The notes beneath the pieces were generated by a model. That model had not been told where the DNA came from. It was given only the letters and a program-made list of their open reading frames with translations, and did not search any database. A program made the translations under genes and the position numbers. From Gammaproteobacteria bacterium (GTDB lineage: Bacteria; Pseudomonadota; Gammaproteobacteria; Steroidobacterales; Woeseiaceae), in contig JAOTYE010000016.1 in NCBI GenBank assembly GCA_029862045.1, forward strand, positions 29,751-93,750: a stretch of 64,000 nucleotides of DNA. The letters are read 5' to 3'. Below, piece by piece: positions 1 to 9,276 of the stretch (the first letter of the stretch is position 1; every line of letters begins with the position of its first letter).

Positions 1-1
1 A

Positions 2-403
2 TTCGGACTCGCGAAGACGCTGGCCACCGTGCCGTTGATCGTAGCCGTTGGCTTTCTTGCGGTGGCGGTCAATCCGTTGCTGGCGGTCGTTATCGTTAGT
101 TGGGTAATTCTCAAGGCAGGCAACTACGCGATAACCAGGCCGGGACGCGAGATGCTGTACACGCTGGTCAATCGAGAGGATCGATTCAAAGCCAAGCCCG
201 TCATCGATATTGTGGTCTACCGCGGCGGCGATGTGCTGGCCAGCTGGGCATTTGCCGGACTGACCGCGGCTCTCGGTCTTGGGCTCGGCGCCGTTGCAGC
301 AGTCGGAGCGGCCATAGCGCTTGTCTGGGCCGTCGTCGGCGTGTACCTGGGACGGTCATACGACCGCGCCACTGCAAGCGCTGCGGATTCTATTGCTGGA
401 TAA
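2..403 (+). CDS. C-terminal part of a nucleotide-transporter-like (MFS fold) membrane protein
   Basis: The reading frame is open from the left edge, so the gene is cut off at its 5' end; about 133 codons are visible. The visible part has three hydrophobic stretches separated by a basic cytoplasmic loop with the pattern REMLYTLVNREDRFKAK followed by YRGGD. That loop resembles the C-terminal region of NTP/NTP (ATP/ADP) exchange transporters and related MFS-fold proteins, in which a similar ...EML...R..RFKAK...D motif precedes the last helices. The final residues are polar and probably cytoplasmic. The next gene, cytochrome b561, begins 17 bases downstream on the same strand. Substrate cannot be told from the fragment. 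Confidence 0.6.
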   Translation, partial: FGLAKTLATVPLIVAVGFLAVAVNPLLAVVIVSWVILKAGNYAITRPGREMLYTLVNREDRFKAKPVIDIVVYRGGDVLASWAFAGLTAALGLGLGAVAAVGAAIALVWAVVGVYLGRSYDRATASAADSIAG

Positions 404-420
404 CAAAAGGACAACAGAAA

Positions 421-978
421 ATGGCCATTAGGAACACCTCCGCTGAATTCGGCTCGCTGGCCAAATGGCTACATTGGCTCGTAGCCATTGGCATAGTGGT
501 CCTTCTCTACCTGGGCCTTGAACAATCGGGCATGGAGCGAGGCCCGGACAAGCAGGCCGTCCGCGACCTGCACGGGTCAATCGCATTGCTGGTACTGGTT
601 CTGATGATCGTGCGCGTTATCTGGCGTTTCATGAATGAGGTGCCAGCACATCCGGAAAACATGCCCGTATGGCAGCGGGTGAGCGCCACGCTGGTGCACT
701 GGGGCATCTATATCGCCGTTTTCGTGCAGTTGGTCTCCGGGCCAATAACCGTCGCAACTGGCGGCCGGGCGATTTCATTCTTCAATTTGTTTTCGTTTTC
801 GTTGCCGGTCGAAGAAAATGAAGCCAGGCATCATTTTTGGGAGGAGGTTCACGAATTTGCCTGGAAGATCGTTGCTGCGTTGCTGATCCTTCATGTGTTT
901 GCTGCTCTCTATAATCACTTTGTCGCGAAAAACGATGTGCTCAGGCGCATGACGGTTGGCATCGGGAAGGATTACTGA
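421..978 (+). CDS. Cytochrome b561 family protein
   Basis: A 185-residue inner-membrane protein with four hydrophobic helices, the size of the bacterial cytochrome b561 / Ni-Fe hydrogenase b-type cytochrome family. Histidines suitable as haem axial ligands occur in each helix: LAKWLHWL near the N-terminus, DLHGSIAL, LVHWGIY, and VHEFAWK followed by LHVFAALYNHF near the C-terminus. Proteins of this family bind two b haems and pass electrons between the quinone pool and a partner. The partner is not obvious here; the thiolase starts two bases after the stop. I chose the ATG at 421, which begins at the conserved N-terminal region; longer readings of the frame run through the upstream gene. Confidence 0.85.
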   Translation: MAIRNTSAEFGSLAKWLHWLVAIGIVVLLYLGLEQSGMERGPDKQAVRDLHGSIALLVLVLMIVRVIWRFMNEVPAHPENMPVWQRVSATLVHWGIYIAVFVQLVSGPITVATGGRAISFFNLFSFSLPVEENEARHHFWEEVHEFAWKIVAALLILHVFAALYNHFVAKNDVLRRMTVGIGKDY

Positions 979-980
979 CG

Positions 981-2189
981 ATGCCCGACGCTTTCATTTG
1001 TGATGCTGTAAGAACGCCAATCGGCCGTTACGGCGGCGCGCTGTCTTCGGTGCGCACCGATGATCTCGGCGCCATACCAATTGCGGCGCTCGTTGAACGC
1101 AACTCAAAACTCGATTTAGGCGCGATCGAAGATTTAGTCTATGGCTGTGCCAACCAGGCCGGCGAGGACAATCGCAATGTTGCTCGCATGTCGTCGTTGT
1201 TGGCGGGAATGCCCGTTACAGTTGCGGCAACGACCGTGAATCGCTTGTGCGGCTCTGGCATGAATGCGATCGGCAACATTGCGGACGCGATTCGAGCTGG
1301 TGGTATGCAGCTCGGCGTCGCCGGGGGTGTCGAGTCGATGTCGCGCGCGCCGTTTGTCATGGGCAAACAGACCGCGGCGTTCGGACGTAACCCGGAGATG
1401 TATGACACCACGCTTGGCTGGCGTTTTGTCAACAAGAAACTCGAAGAGCAATACGGTATCGATTCGATGGCCGAAACGGCGGAGAACATTGCCGATGACT
1501 TCAGCATCTCGCGCGACGATCAGGACAAGTTCGCGCTGCGCAGCCAGCAAAAGGCCGAAGCTGCGATTAAAGCTGGCGTATTCAAGGACGAGATCGTGCC
1601 GGTTTCGGTACCGCAACGGCGCGGCGATCCGCTGGCCGTCGATACCGACGAACATCCGCGTCCGGGCTCGACAATTGAAGGGCTCGCCAAGCTCAGGCCG
1701 ATTGTCCGTGCAAACGGCACGATCACGGCTGGCAACGCATCCGGAATCAATGACGGCGCTTGCGCGTTGCTTGTCGCATCCGAAGCGGCTGCAAAAGACA
1801 ATGGGCTGGAGCCACTGGCGCGGGTCGTTGCCTGGGCGGTGGCCGGCGTTGAACCGCGGATCATGGGGATCGGTCCAGCGCCCGCGTCCGCAAAAGTGCT
1901 AGCGCTCGCTGGCATGACGATTGATCAAGTAGATGTCATCGAACTCAATGAGGCGTTTGCGGCGCAGGGTCTTGCAACGCTCAGGCGTCTGGGGATTGCT
2001 GACGATGCCGAGCACGTCAATCCGAATGGTGGTGCGATCGCGCTGGGGCACCCGCTCGGCATGTCCGGTGCCAGGCTCGTCACGACCGCCGCGTACCAAC
2101 TGCGGCGCACGAATGGGAAACTCGCTTTGTGCACGATGTGTATCGGGGTCGGCCAGGGCATTGCGATGATCATCGAAAGGGCCGGATGA
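981..2189 (+). CDS. Acetyl-CoA acyltransferase (thiolase), PcaF-like
   Basis: A 402-residue thiolase II-family enzyme that would cleave or form 3-ketoacyl-CoA. The nucleophilic cysteine is Cys90 in NRLCGSGMNA, the catalytic histidine is His357 in GHPLGMSG, and the second cysteine is Cys387 in MCIGVGQG. The N-terminal FICDAVRTPIGRYGGALS and the GCANQAGEDNRNVARM segment closely resemble 3-oxoadipyl-CoA thiolases of the beta-ketoadipate pathway, but no other pca or paa gene is present, so a general beta-ketothiolase role is equally possible. The gene overlaps the nitroreductase start by an ATGA, which implies translational coupling. Confidence 0.9.
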   Translation: MPDAFICDAVRTPIGRYGGALSSVRTDDLGAIPIAALVERNSKLDLGAIEDLVYGCANQAGEDNRNVARMSSLLAGMPVTVAATTVNRLCGSGMNAIGNIADAIRAGGMQLGVAGGVESMSRAPFVMGKQTAAFGRNPEMYDTTLGWRFVNKKLEEQYGIDSMAETAENIADDFSISRDDQDKFALRSQQKAEAAIKAGVFKDEIVPVSVPQRRGDPLAVDTDEHPRPGSTIEGLAKLRPIVRANGTITAGNASGINDGACALLVASEAAAKDNGLEPLARVVAWAVAGVEPRIMGIGPAPASAKVLALAGMTIDQVDVIELNEAFAAQGLATLRRLGIADDAEHVNPNGGAIALGHPLGMSGARLVTTAAYQLRRTNGKLALCTMCIGVGQGIAMIIERAG

Positions 2190-2770
2190 AAAAGCCGGCG
2201 CCAAGCTACAAGACGAAGGAGCTGCGCGAATTTGGTGAGGTGCTGCGTGGCAGGCGCACGATTGAGCTGTTCTTGCAGACGCCTGTGCCGGATGCGCTCG
2301 TCAAAGAAGCGATTGAGGCAGCAACCTGGGCGCCCAATCACCACGTCACTGAACCCTGGAAATTCTACCTGCTGGGTAGAGACTCGATCGCCGCTTGCCT
2401 GGGGCTTGTGTGCGACATCGTTACCGCAAAGAAAGACGCGAAGGCGGGCGAGTTCAAGGCGAAAAGCTGGGCCGAGAAACCGGGGTGGCTCGTTGTTAGC
2501 TGCCGCAGGTCGGACACTGAGTCGACGCAGCAGGAAGATTACGCGGCTTGCTGTGCCGCGACACAGAATTTCCTCTTGTACCTGTGGAAGGCGGGCGTGG
2601 GGTCGAAATGGACGACCGGCGATATCACAAAGGACGCACGGTTCTTCGATATCGTCGGCATTGATACCGATGCAGAGTTTGTTGTCGGCCTGATCTGGTA
2701 TGGCTACCCAAAACTCACTCCGACGCAATCCCGCCGACCATTCAACGAGGTACTGGACGAACTGCCGTAG
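2186..2770 (+). CDS. Nitroreductase family protein
   Basis: A 194-residue FMN-dependent nitroreductase-fold protein. The family signature RRTIELF near the N-terminus (equivalent of the RRS/RRTxRxF FMN-binding segment), the AATWAPNHHVTEPWKF block and the C-terminal LIWYGYPK segment are all present. Such enzymes reduce nitro compounds, quinones or other electrophiles with NAD(P)H; the actual substrate is unknown. I start the gene at the ATG at 2186, which overlaps the thiolase stop as ATGA. It is the last gene of this rightward cluster and faces a palindromic repeat that separates it from the convergent MFS gene. Confidence 0.85.
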   Translation: MKKPAPSYKTKELREFGEVLRGRRTIELFLQTPVPDALVKEAIEAATWAPNHHVTEPWKFYLLGRDSIAACLGLVCDIVTAKKDAKAGEFKAKSWAEKPGWLVVSCRRSDTESTQQEDYAACCAATQNFLLYLWKAGVGSKWTTGDITKDARFFDIVGIDTDAEFVVGLIWYGYPKLTPTQSRRPFNEVLDELP

Positions 2771-2783
2771 TTTGTCCGTATAC

Positions 2784-2956
2784 GGCCTGTGAGCCGGGGA
2801 CCGCTACCCCGAGGGCACGTAGTCATCGGAAGTAAAGCGCAGCGACAAAATCGCCAGGAGCGATTTTGGACGCACGCAGTGCGCCCGAAGGGTCGGCAAC
2901 AGGATGTTGCCGATCAACCGAGCCATGAAGATGAGCGGTCACCGGACCGCAGGCCG
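2784..2956. repeat. Intergenic palindromic repeat, copy 1 (expanded)
   Basis: The conserved core GGAAGTAAAGCGCAGCG and the closing CGAGCCATGAAGATGA are present but split by about 70 extra bases. The outer arms (GGCCTGTGAGCCGGGGACC and, on the right, GGTCACCGGACCGCAGGCC) can pair imperfectly. The insert contains three small hairpins: CAAAATCGC/GCGATTTTG, CGCAC/GTGCG and CGGCAAC/GTTGCCG. It sits between the convergent nitroreductase and MFS genes. Related copies lie at about 12.6, 22.4, 31.3 and 33.5 kb. Confidence 0.8.
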
Positions 2957-2963
2957 CCTATGA

Positions 2964-4190
2964 TCAATCCCGCGCCAATTCGTCCGGATGGTGCACGATT
3001 TCGGGGCAGATCAATGGTCTTGCAACGAAGACCAATACTACCGATGTGCCCATGACGCCCATAATGATGACGGAGTTGCGGACGGATCCGTCATAGATTA
3101 CGGCACCTAACAATGCGCCCGACGCACCGACGATATTCTGTAGCGTACCGATGATCGACGAAGCAACGCCGGCAATCTTGGGCATGGGGTCGAGCGCAAG
3201 CACCATCGCGTTCGGCATTACGATCGCGACAGTTAGCATGAACAGGCACATGCAGCTCCAAAGCCAGATGAATGGCGCCTGATTCAGCCACGCGATAATC
3301 AGCAGCTGCACACCGCTGATACCGAATAACGCCACGCCCAGGGCGATCAGTTGCAATCCGTCAAGCCTGGTAACAAGTAGCCGATTAATGGCTGAGCCGA
3401 CCAGTATCGATACACCGGCTGTCGCGAAAATCAGTCCGAACTGTGTGACCGTGTAGCCATAAATCTCGACAACAAGCGCAGCTGACAACGCGATCATGGA
3501 CATAAACCCGGCGGGCGGCAGAATGATGAGCAACAAGCCGAACACGCTTTGCCGATGCGAGAAGAACTCGGCGACGCTCGACTGCAATTGCCGCACAGGG
3601 TGTTGCCCCAATACTGGTGTATGTGTCTCAGGTATGTTGCTGCGAATCGCGACGAGCATCAGATAGCCGCCTGCGGCAATGATGACGAACGGCGCGCGCC
3701 ATCCCCATTGGGCGACGAGCAGCGCGCCAACAGATGGCGCAATGACCGGGGCGGCTGTAAAGATCATGGTCATGAGCGCCATTAACTTCGCGGCCTCTTT
3801 GCCGCTGGCAATGTCGCGAACGATCGCTCGTGACAACACAATCGCGGCTGCCGCGCCAAAGCCCTGCACGAATCGGGCGGCGAGCATCAGTGAAATGTCG
3901 TTCGCGAATGCTGCGCCGGTCGCCCCGATTGCAAACAGGATCATGCCCACATAGAGCACCGGGAGCCGACCGGCGCGATCCGAAATCAGGCCAGCCGGTA
4001 TCTGTCCGAAGGCCATGCCTGCCATGAATATGCCGACGATTTGTTGTCCCCTGGACAGACTTGTTGTCAGCGCGTCGACCATGGCGGGTATGGCCGGCAA
4101 GCTGATATCGACGGTGAAGGCCGCCATACCGGTCAGCAGGCCGAGCGTAACTATGAAGCTGCGCTTCCGGAGAGGGGGAGGGGAACTCAC
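2964..4190 (-). CDS. MFS transporter, Bcr/CflA type
   Basis: A 408-residue, 12-helix major facilitator. The N-terminal TVDISLPAIPAM segment, the AFGQIPAGLISDRAGRLPVL loop (MFS motif A, DxxGRRP type) and FVQGFGAAAAIVLSRAIVRD are typical of the drug:H+ antiporter family that includes Bcr and CflA. Such proteins usually export drugs or metabolites, for example sulfonamides, bicyclomycin or amino acids. The gene begins two bases after the hutI stop, in the same direction, so it is very likely cotranscribed with hutI and under the same HutC control. That makes an intermediate or by-product of histidine breakdown a possible substrate, but this is inference. Confidence 0.88.
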   Translation of the reverse strand: MSSPPPLRKRSFIVTLGLLTGMAAFTVDISLPAIPAMVDALTTSLSRGQQIVGIFMAGMAFGQIPAGLISDRAGRLPVLYVGMILFAIGATGAAFANDISLMLAARFVQGFGAAAAIVLSRAIVRDIASGKEAAKLMALMTMIFTAAPVIAPSVGALLVAQWGWRAPFVIIAAGGYLMLVAIRSNIPETHTPVLGQHPVRQLQSSVAEFFSHRQSVFGLLLIILPPAGFMSMIALSAALVVEIYGYTVTQFGLIFATAGVSILVGSAINRLLVTRLDGLQLIALGVALFGISGVQLLIIAWLNQAPFIWLWSCMCLFMLTVAIVMPNAMVLALDPMPKIAGVASSIIGTLQNIVGASGALLGAVIYDGSVRNSVIIMGVMGTSVVLVFVARPLICPEIVHHPDELARD

Positions 4191-4192
4191 GA

Positions 4193-5416
4193 TCAGGTCA
4201 GACTGACACCGAGACCGGAGATTAACAAGCCCGACAGCGGACGCACGCCGAGCCAGTAGCTGAGCTCACGCGGATGATCAATATCCCAGATCGCGATGTC
4301 GGCACGCTTGCCTGTCTCGAGCGTGCCGCGATCAGCATCGAGTCCAAGCGCAAGTGCCGCCTCGCGCGTGACACCGGCGAGGCATTCCTCGGGTGTCAGT
4401 TTGAACAATCGGCAGGCGAGTGCCATCGCTTCACGGATCGAGCACAGCGGAGACGTGCCCGGGTTGCAGTCCGTCGCGATCGCAATCGGTATGCCATGGC
4501 TGCGCAATTCATCGACAGGTGGTTGTCGAGATTCATTGAGTGTCAGAAAAGCGCCGGGCAGCAGCACGGCGGCAGTCTCCGACTTGCCCATGGCCGCAAC
4601 ACCCTCACGAGACGTGTACTCGAGATGATCGGCTGACAGGGCGTTGAATCGTGCTGCGAGTGCGGCGCCATTACCGTCGCTTAATTGATCCGCGTGCAAC
4701 TTGACGGGCAGGCTGAATGATTGTGCCGTCTGAAACACTTTCGCGATTTGTTTCGGGCTGAACGCAAAACTCTCACAATACGCATCGACAGCATCGGCAA
4801 GTCGTCGTTCGGCCGCGGCCGGTATCAATTGCTCGCAAATCAGGTCGACATAACCGTCGGAGTTAGCCGTGAATTCGGGCGGTACAGCATGTGCTGCGAG
4901 CAAGGTTGTGCAGACTGTAAGTTCGGTCGTGTCGCCGAGATTACGCGCGACCTCGAGCATCTTCAGCTCGTTCTCGACGTCGAGTCCGTACCCCGATTTG
5001 ATCTCAACCGTCGCGACGCCGTCGGCCGCCAACAGGCGCAGACGTCGCATGGCGGATGCAAACAGCTCGTCGTGGCTGGCCGCGCGTGTTGCGTGCACCG
5101 TTGACAGGATGCCGCCGCCTGATCGGGCGATCTCTTCGTAGCTCACACCCTGCAGCCGCTGTTCGAATTCAGCGGAACGATCGCCGCCGAAAACGAGATG
5201 CGTATGACAGTCGATCAGCGCAGGCGTAACCCAATGACCTGAGAGCGAGCGAGTTTCTTTCGCTGTGGCGTCCGGAAGATCCACGCGCGCCCCGAGCCAC
5301 GCCACTGATCCGCCGGTGATCGCGATGGCGCCATCTTCAATCGTGCCGTAGTTGGCCGCCCCACGTTGCATCGTGGCGATGCGGGCATCGGTCAGCAGCA
5401 GGTCCCAGGCCGGCAT
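4193..5416 (-). CDS. hutI: Imidazolonepropionase
   Basis: HutI hydrolyses 4-imidazolone-5-propionate to N-formimino-L-glutamate, the third step of histidine breakdown, in the cytoplasm. The 407-residue product has the amidohydrolase metal motif CHTHLVFGG (His71 and His73), the GGGILSTV segment and KLHADQLS, all typical of the family, whose usual length is about 400. I start at the ATG at 5416, preceded by GCGGAG, although the frame is open further upstream; the family starts here. It is transcribed divergently from hutF across a 70-base region with the HutC-type operator, and is followed two bases later by an MFS gene. Confidence 0.95.
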   Translation of the reverse strand: MPAWDLLLTDARIATMQRGAANYGTIEDGAIAITGGSVAWLGARVDLPDATAKETRSLSGHWVTPALIDCHTHLVFGGDRSAEFEQRLQGVSYEEIARSGGGILSTVHATRAASHDELFASAMRRLRLLAADGVATVEIKSGYGLDVENELKMLEVARNLGDTTELTVCTTLLAAHAVPPEFTANSDGYVDLICEQLIPAAAERRLADAVDAYCESFAFSPKQIAKVFQTAQSFSLPVKLHADQLSDGNGAALAARFNALSADHLEYTSREGVAAMGKSETAAVLLPGAFLTLNESRQPPVDELRSHGIPIAIATDCNPGTSPLCSIREAMALACRLFKLTPEECLAGVTREAALALGLDADRGTLETGKRADIAIWDIDHPRELSYWLGVRPLSGLLISGLGVSLT

Positions 5417-5460
5417 TTTGTTCTCCGCAACTTTGCAATCGACGTTATCATGGTCTAGCC

Positions 5461-5470
5461 TGTATATACA
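5461..5470. promoter_or_regulatory. Probable HutC operator in the hutI-hutF divergent promoter
   Basis: The perfect palindrome TGTATATACA lies in the 70-base gap between the divergent hutI and hutF starts, followed by ACTTGG. Known HutC repressors bind a CTTGTATATACAAG-like site, which this closely matches (CCTGTATATACAAC). Because hutC is part of the rightward arm, the site would let HutC control both arms and its own synthesis, released by urocanate. The site is 17 bases before the hutF start. Confidence 0.7.
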
Positions 5471-5486
5471 ACTTGGTGAGGTTGCG

Positions 5487-6845
5487 ATGACCGACATTTT
5501 CGCGCGTAAGGCATTGTTACAAAAGGGCTGGGCAGACAATGTGCGGCTCGCCGTGCGCGCCGGTCGGATTCAGAGCGTTGCTTGCGATACGTCGTCCGGT
5601 GCGGCTGATTTTGTTGCGGGTATCGTCATTCCGGGTTTATGCAACGCGCACAGTCATGCGTTTCAACGCTCACTCGCGGGCAGAACAGAGCAACGATCAC
5701 CGGCTGGCAAGGACAACTTCTGGAGCTGGCGAGAGCGTATGTATGCGCTGGCCGGTCGCGTGGACGCTGACTCACTCGACGCGATCGCGACGCAGGCTTA
5801 CAGTGAAATGCTGGCAAGCGGTTATACGTCGGTTGCCGAGTTTCACTATCTGCATCGGCAGCCAGGCAGCGATGAGAACGACGATGTGATGTTTCATGCG
5901 CTTCGTCACGCGGCCGGCAAAAGCGGAATTCGCGTGACCTATGTTCCGGTGCTCTACGAGCGCGCCGGATTCGACAGACCAGAGCCCGAAGGCCACCAAA
6001 AGCTCTTTGCTTTCGATATTGAGAGTTTTCTTGAGCACCATGCACGTGCAAGTCAGAGCGCCACTGATCGTATCAGCGTAGGCATCGGTGCACACAGCTT
6101 GCGTGCCGTCAGCAAAGAGTCGCTGTTTGAGATCGCTCGCATCGCGAACGACGCAGACATTCCGCTGCATTTGCACATTGCCGAACAACAACGTGAGGTG
6201 GACCAGTGTTTATCCAGCAATGGTCGGCGACCCGTTCGCTGGCTGCTTGAAAACTTTGCTGTCGGTGAAAGGTGGTGTCTTGTGCACGCGACGCATATGG
6301 ATGCCGACGAGACTGAAAGCCTCGCACATTCACGCGCAGTGGTGTGTCTGTGTCCAAGCACTGAAGCGAACCTCGGTGACGGGCTGTTTCCGCTGCACGA
6401 GTTTTTGAGTGCGGGCGGACAAATCGCTATCGGCTCGGATAGCCACATATCGATCAACCCGTTCGAGGAGTTGCGCTGGCTCGAGTATGGACAGCGACTC
6501 GCATCGCAGTCGAGAAACGTGGCGTCGTTGCAGGAGTCACATGTTGGACGCGAGTTGTTTTCACGCGCGTTGATTGGCGGCGCACAGGCGAGCGGACAAA
6601 CTCAAACAGGGCTTCAGGTCGGAGCAACGGCTGACCTGGTTGCGCTGTACGACGATGATCCCATGTTGGTCGGTCATGATGATGCATCCTTACTCGATGC
6701 GCTCGTGTTCTCGGGCTATCGACTGCCGATAGAACGCGTGATGGTGCATGGTGACTGGCGTATTATCGATGGTGATCACATCGATCGGGGCGAGACCCGT
6801 AGTGCTTATGCGGCGGCGTTGCAGCGCATTGGAGCGGCGCAATGA
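5487..6845 (+). CDS. hutF: Formimidoylglutamate deiminase
   Basis: HutF converts N-formimino-L-glutamate to N-formyl-L-glutamate and ammonia, defining the five-step histidine pathway that ends with HutG. The 452-residue product is an amidohydrolase-fold enzyme with the metal motif NAHSHAFQRSLAG (His55, His57), the HIAEQ segment, LVHATHMD and the late aspartate motif IGSDSHISI. I start at the ATG at 5487, preceded by GGTGAGG; the open frame upstream runs through the promoter and hutI. The stop overlaps the hutC start as ATGA. It heads the rightward hut operon. Confidence 0.95.
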   Translation: MTDIFARKALLQKGWADNVRLAVRAGRIQSVACDTSSGAADFVAGIVIPGLCNAHSHAFQRSLAGRTEQRSPAGKDNFWSWRERMYALAGRVDADSLDAIATQAYSEMLASGYTSVAEFHYLHRQPGSDENDDVMFHALRHAAGKSGIRVTYVPVLYERAGFDRPEPEGHQKLFAFDIESFLEHHARASQSATDRISVGIGAHSLRAVSKESLFEIARIANDADIPLHLHIAEQQREVDQCLSSNGRRPVRWLLENFAVGERWCLVHATHMDADETESLAHSRAVVCLCPSTEANLGDGLFPLHEFLSAGGQIAIGSDSHISINPFEELRWLEYGQRLASQSRNVASLQESHVGRELFSRALIGGAQASGQTQTGLQVGATADLVALYDDDPMLVGHDDASLLDALVFSGYRLPIERVMVHGDWRIIDGDHIDRGETRSAYAAALQRIGAAQ

Positions 6846-7609
6846 CGTTAGCCGCAAAGCCCATGTACCAGCAGCTAAAAGACCTGATAATCGGGCGTAT
6901 CTCGAGCGGCGACCTTCGTCCCGCGGATCGCGTGCCGTCTGAAAACGAACTCGTCGAGGCAATGAGCGTCTCGCGCATGACAGCGAATCGCGCCTTGCGC
7001 GAATTGACCGACGAAGGCTATGTCGAGCGCGTTGCAGGTCGCGGGACATTCGTCTCGGATTTTCGTGCCAGGTCGCATGTGCTCGAAGTACACAATATTG
7101 CCGATGAAATCCAACGTCGTGGCCATGTGCACACCTGTCAGGTTCTGCGGCATTCGAGGCAACACGCTCGCGGTGAGATCGCCAAAGCCCTGCACGTTGC
7201 GCAAGGGATAGACGTGTTTCACTTGCTACTTGTGCACTTTGAGAACGGCACTCCGATCCAGCTCGAGGATCGACACATCGTTGCAGACTTCGCTCCCGAA
7301 TGTCTCGAGCAGGATTTTCGCCACGTGACGCCGAGCGCTTACCTGAGCGCCATCTCACCGTTACAGGAGGCCGAACAGGTTGTGCGCGCCGCGCAGCCGA
7401 ACGCAGCCGTACGCCAGCGTCTGCTAATGGCAGATGACGAGCCAAGCCTCGTCGTCATTCGGCGCACCTGGTCGCATGGGCGGCCGGTCACATTCGCCCG
7501 CCTGCATCACCCGGGCAGCCGTTACGAGTTGACGGGGCACTACGCACCCCCCGGAACACCCAAATCGACGACCGAGAATGTCGTGGAACTGGAGAAGCTA
7601 CAACGATGA
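6842..7609 (+). CDS. hutC: Histidine utilisation repressor, GntR family
   Basis: A 255-residue GntR/HutC-subfamily regulator: a winged-helix DNA-binding domain at about residues 8-70 ([39 protein letters not shown]) followed by a UTRA ligand-binding domain of about 150 residues. HutC represses hut genes and is relieved by urocanate. It lies inside the operon it should regulate, with ATGA overlaps to both hutF and hutU, and the palindrome at 5461 is the likely operator. Confidence 0.94.
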   Translation: MTLAAKPMYQQLKDLIIGRISSGDLRPADRVPSENELVEAMSVSRMTANRALRELTDEGYVERVAGRGTFVSDFRARSHVLEVHNIADEIQRRGHVHTCQVLRHSRQHARGEIAKALHVAQGIDVFHLLLVHFENGTPIQLEDRHIVADFAPECLEQDFRHVTPSAYLSAISPLQEAEQVVRAAQPNAAVRQRLLMADDEPSLVVIRRTWSHGRPVTFARLHHPGSRYELTGHYAPPGTPKSTTENVVELEKLQR

Positions 7610-9276
7610 ACAGCAAACGTACGATCAAAGCGCCGACTGGGACGCGCCTGCAGGCCAAGAGCTGGTTGACAGAAGCGCCACTGCGGATGCTCATGAACAA
7701 TCTCGACCCCGAAGTCGCCGAGCGACCCGAAGATCTCGTCGTCTATGGTGGCATCGGCAAAGCGGCGCGCAACTGGGCTGCGTTCGACAAGATCGTCGAG
7801 ACATTGAAGGAGCTCGAGGATGACGAGACCCTGCTGGTTCAGTCCGGCAAACCGGTCGGAGTATTCCGTACGCACACGGATGCGCCACGAGTCCTGATTG
7901 CCAACTCCAATCTCGTACCTGCCTGGGCGAACTGGGAGCACTTCCGCGAGCTCGACAAGAAGGGCCTGATGATGTTTGGTCAGATGACGGCCGGGTCGTG
8001 GATCTATATCGGCAGCCAGGGAATCGTACAAGGCACTCACGAAACATTTGTCGAAATGGGCCGGCAGCACTACGAGGGTGATCTTGCGGGTCGCTGGATC
8101 CTGACGGCCGGTCTGGGCGGCATGGGTGGTGCGCAGCCGCTCGCGGCAACGATGGCCGGCGCGTCGATGCTGGCGATCGAGTGCCAGTCGGATCGCATCG
8201 ACAAGCGGCTTGAGACCGGCTATCTGGATACGCGCGCAGCGTCTCTCGATGCGGCGCTCTCGCTTATTGAAACATCGGTTGCGGATCGGCGGCCACTCAG
8301 TGTCGGCCTGCTGGGCAACGCGGCCGAGTTATTGCCCGAGCTGATCAAACGTGGTGTCAAACCCGATGCGGTCACTGATCAGACCTCGGCACATGATCCG
8401 GCCAACGGCTACTTACCGATCGGCTGGACTGTAGTGCAATGGCAAGAGGGTCGGGCCAACGATCCCGATGCCGTCGCAGCAGCCGCGAGAGCATCGATGG
8501 CAGTGCATGTTCGCGCGATGCTTGAATTCCACAAGGCAGGAATACCAACTTTCGACTACGGCAACAATATTCGCCAGGAAGCACTCAATGAAGGCGTGGC
8601 GGACGCGTTCGACTTCCCGGGCTTCGTACCTGCCTATGTACGGCCGTTATTTTGCCGCGGTGTCGGACCGTTTCGCTGGGTGGCGTTGTCCGGCGACCCC
8701 GAAGATATTTACCGAACCGATACCAAGGTCAAAGAGTTGATTCCGGGAGACGCGCATCTTCACACTTGGTTGGACGCGGCGCGTGAGCGCATCCACTTTC
8801 AGGGTTTGCCATCTCGCATATGCTGGGTTGGGCTCGGCCAGCGGCACCGACTGGGGCTCGCATTCAATAAGATGGTGCGTAACGGCGAGTTGCGTGCCCC
8901 CGTTGTGATAGGTCGTGACCATCTCGATAGTGGCTCGGTCGCGAGCCCGAATCGGGAGACTGAAGCAATGCGCGATGGGTCCGACGCGGTATCCGACTGG
9001 CCCTTGCTCAACGCGTTATTGAATACAGCAAGTGGCGCCACCTGGGTGTCACTGCATCACGGCGGTGGTGTCGGCATGGGTTACTCGCAACATGCGGGAC
9101 TCGTCATCGTTTGCGATGGTAGTGAGGCCGCGGACAAACGCATCGAGCGTGTACTCTGGAACGATCCAGCCTCAGGCGTGATGCGGCATGCTGATGCTGG
9201 TTATGAAGACGCGATTGATTGCGCGCGCGAGTACGGGCTACATCTGCCGATGCTGGAACGCGGAGAGTCATCATGA
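7606..9276 (+). CDS. hutU: Urocanate hydratase
   Basis: HutU adds water to urocanate to give 4-imidazolone-5-propionate, using tightly bound NAD+ as an electrophile. The 556-residue product has the usual family length. The glycine-rich NAD-binding stretch [12 protein letters not shown] is at about residues 169-180, and the conserved cysteine segment [10 protein letters not shown] is near residue 405. The C-terminal [17 protein letters not shown] motif is also present. Overlaps of four bases with hutC and hutH indicate one transcript with coupled translation. Confidence 0.96.
   Translation: MNSKRTIKAPTGTRLQAKSWLTEAPLRMLMNNLDPEVAERPEDLVVYGGIGKAARNWAAFDKIVETLKELEDDETLLVQSGKPVGVFRTHTDAPRVLIANSNLVPAWANWEHFRELDKKGLMMFGQMTAGSWIYIGSQGIVQGTHETFVEMGRQHYEGDLAGRWILTAGLGGMGGAQPLAATMAGASMLAIECQSDRIDKRLETGYLDTRAASLDAALSLIETSVADRRPLSVGLLGNAAELLPELIKRGVKPDAVTDQTSAHDPANGYLPIGWTVVQWQEGRANDPDAVAAAARASMAVHVRAMLEFHKAGIPTFDYGNNIRQEALNEGVADAFDFPGFVPAYVRPLFCRGVGPFRWVALSGDPEDIYRTDTKVKELIPGDAHLHTWLDAARERIHFQGLPSRICWVGLGQRHRLGLAFNKMVRNGELRAPVVIGRDHLDSGSVASPNRETEAMRDGSDAVSDWPLLNALLNTASGATWVSLHHGGGVGMGYSQHAGLVIVCDGSEAADKRIERVLWNDPASGVMRHADAGYEDAIDCAREYGLHLPMLERGESS

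Noticed and set aside
100..978. A long N-terminal extension of cytochrome b561
   Set aside because: The extra residues overlap the preceding membrane protein gene in another frame and resemble no protein; the ATG at 421 fits the family.
1134..1655. Minus-strand ORFs inside the thiolase gene
   Set aside because: Antisense shadows of a well-supported gene with no recognisable protein features.
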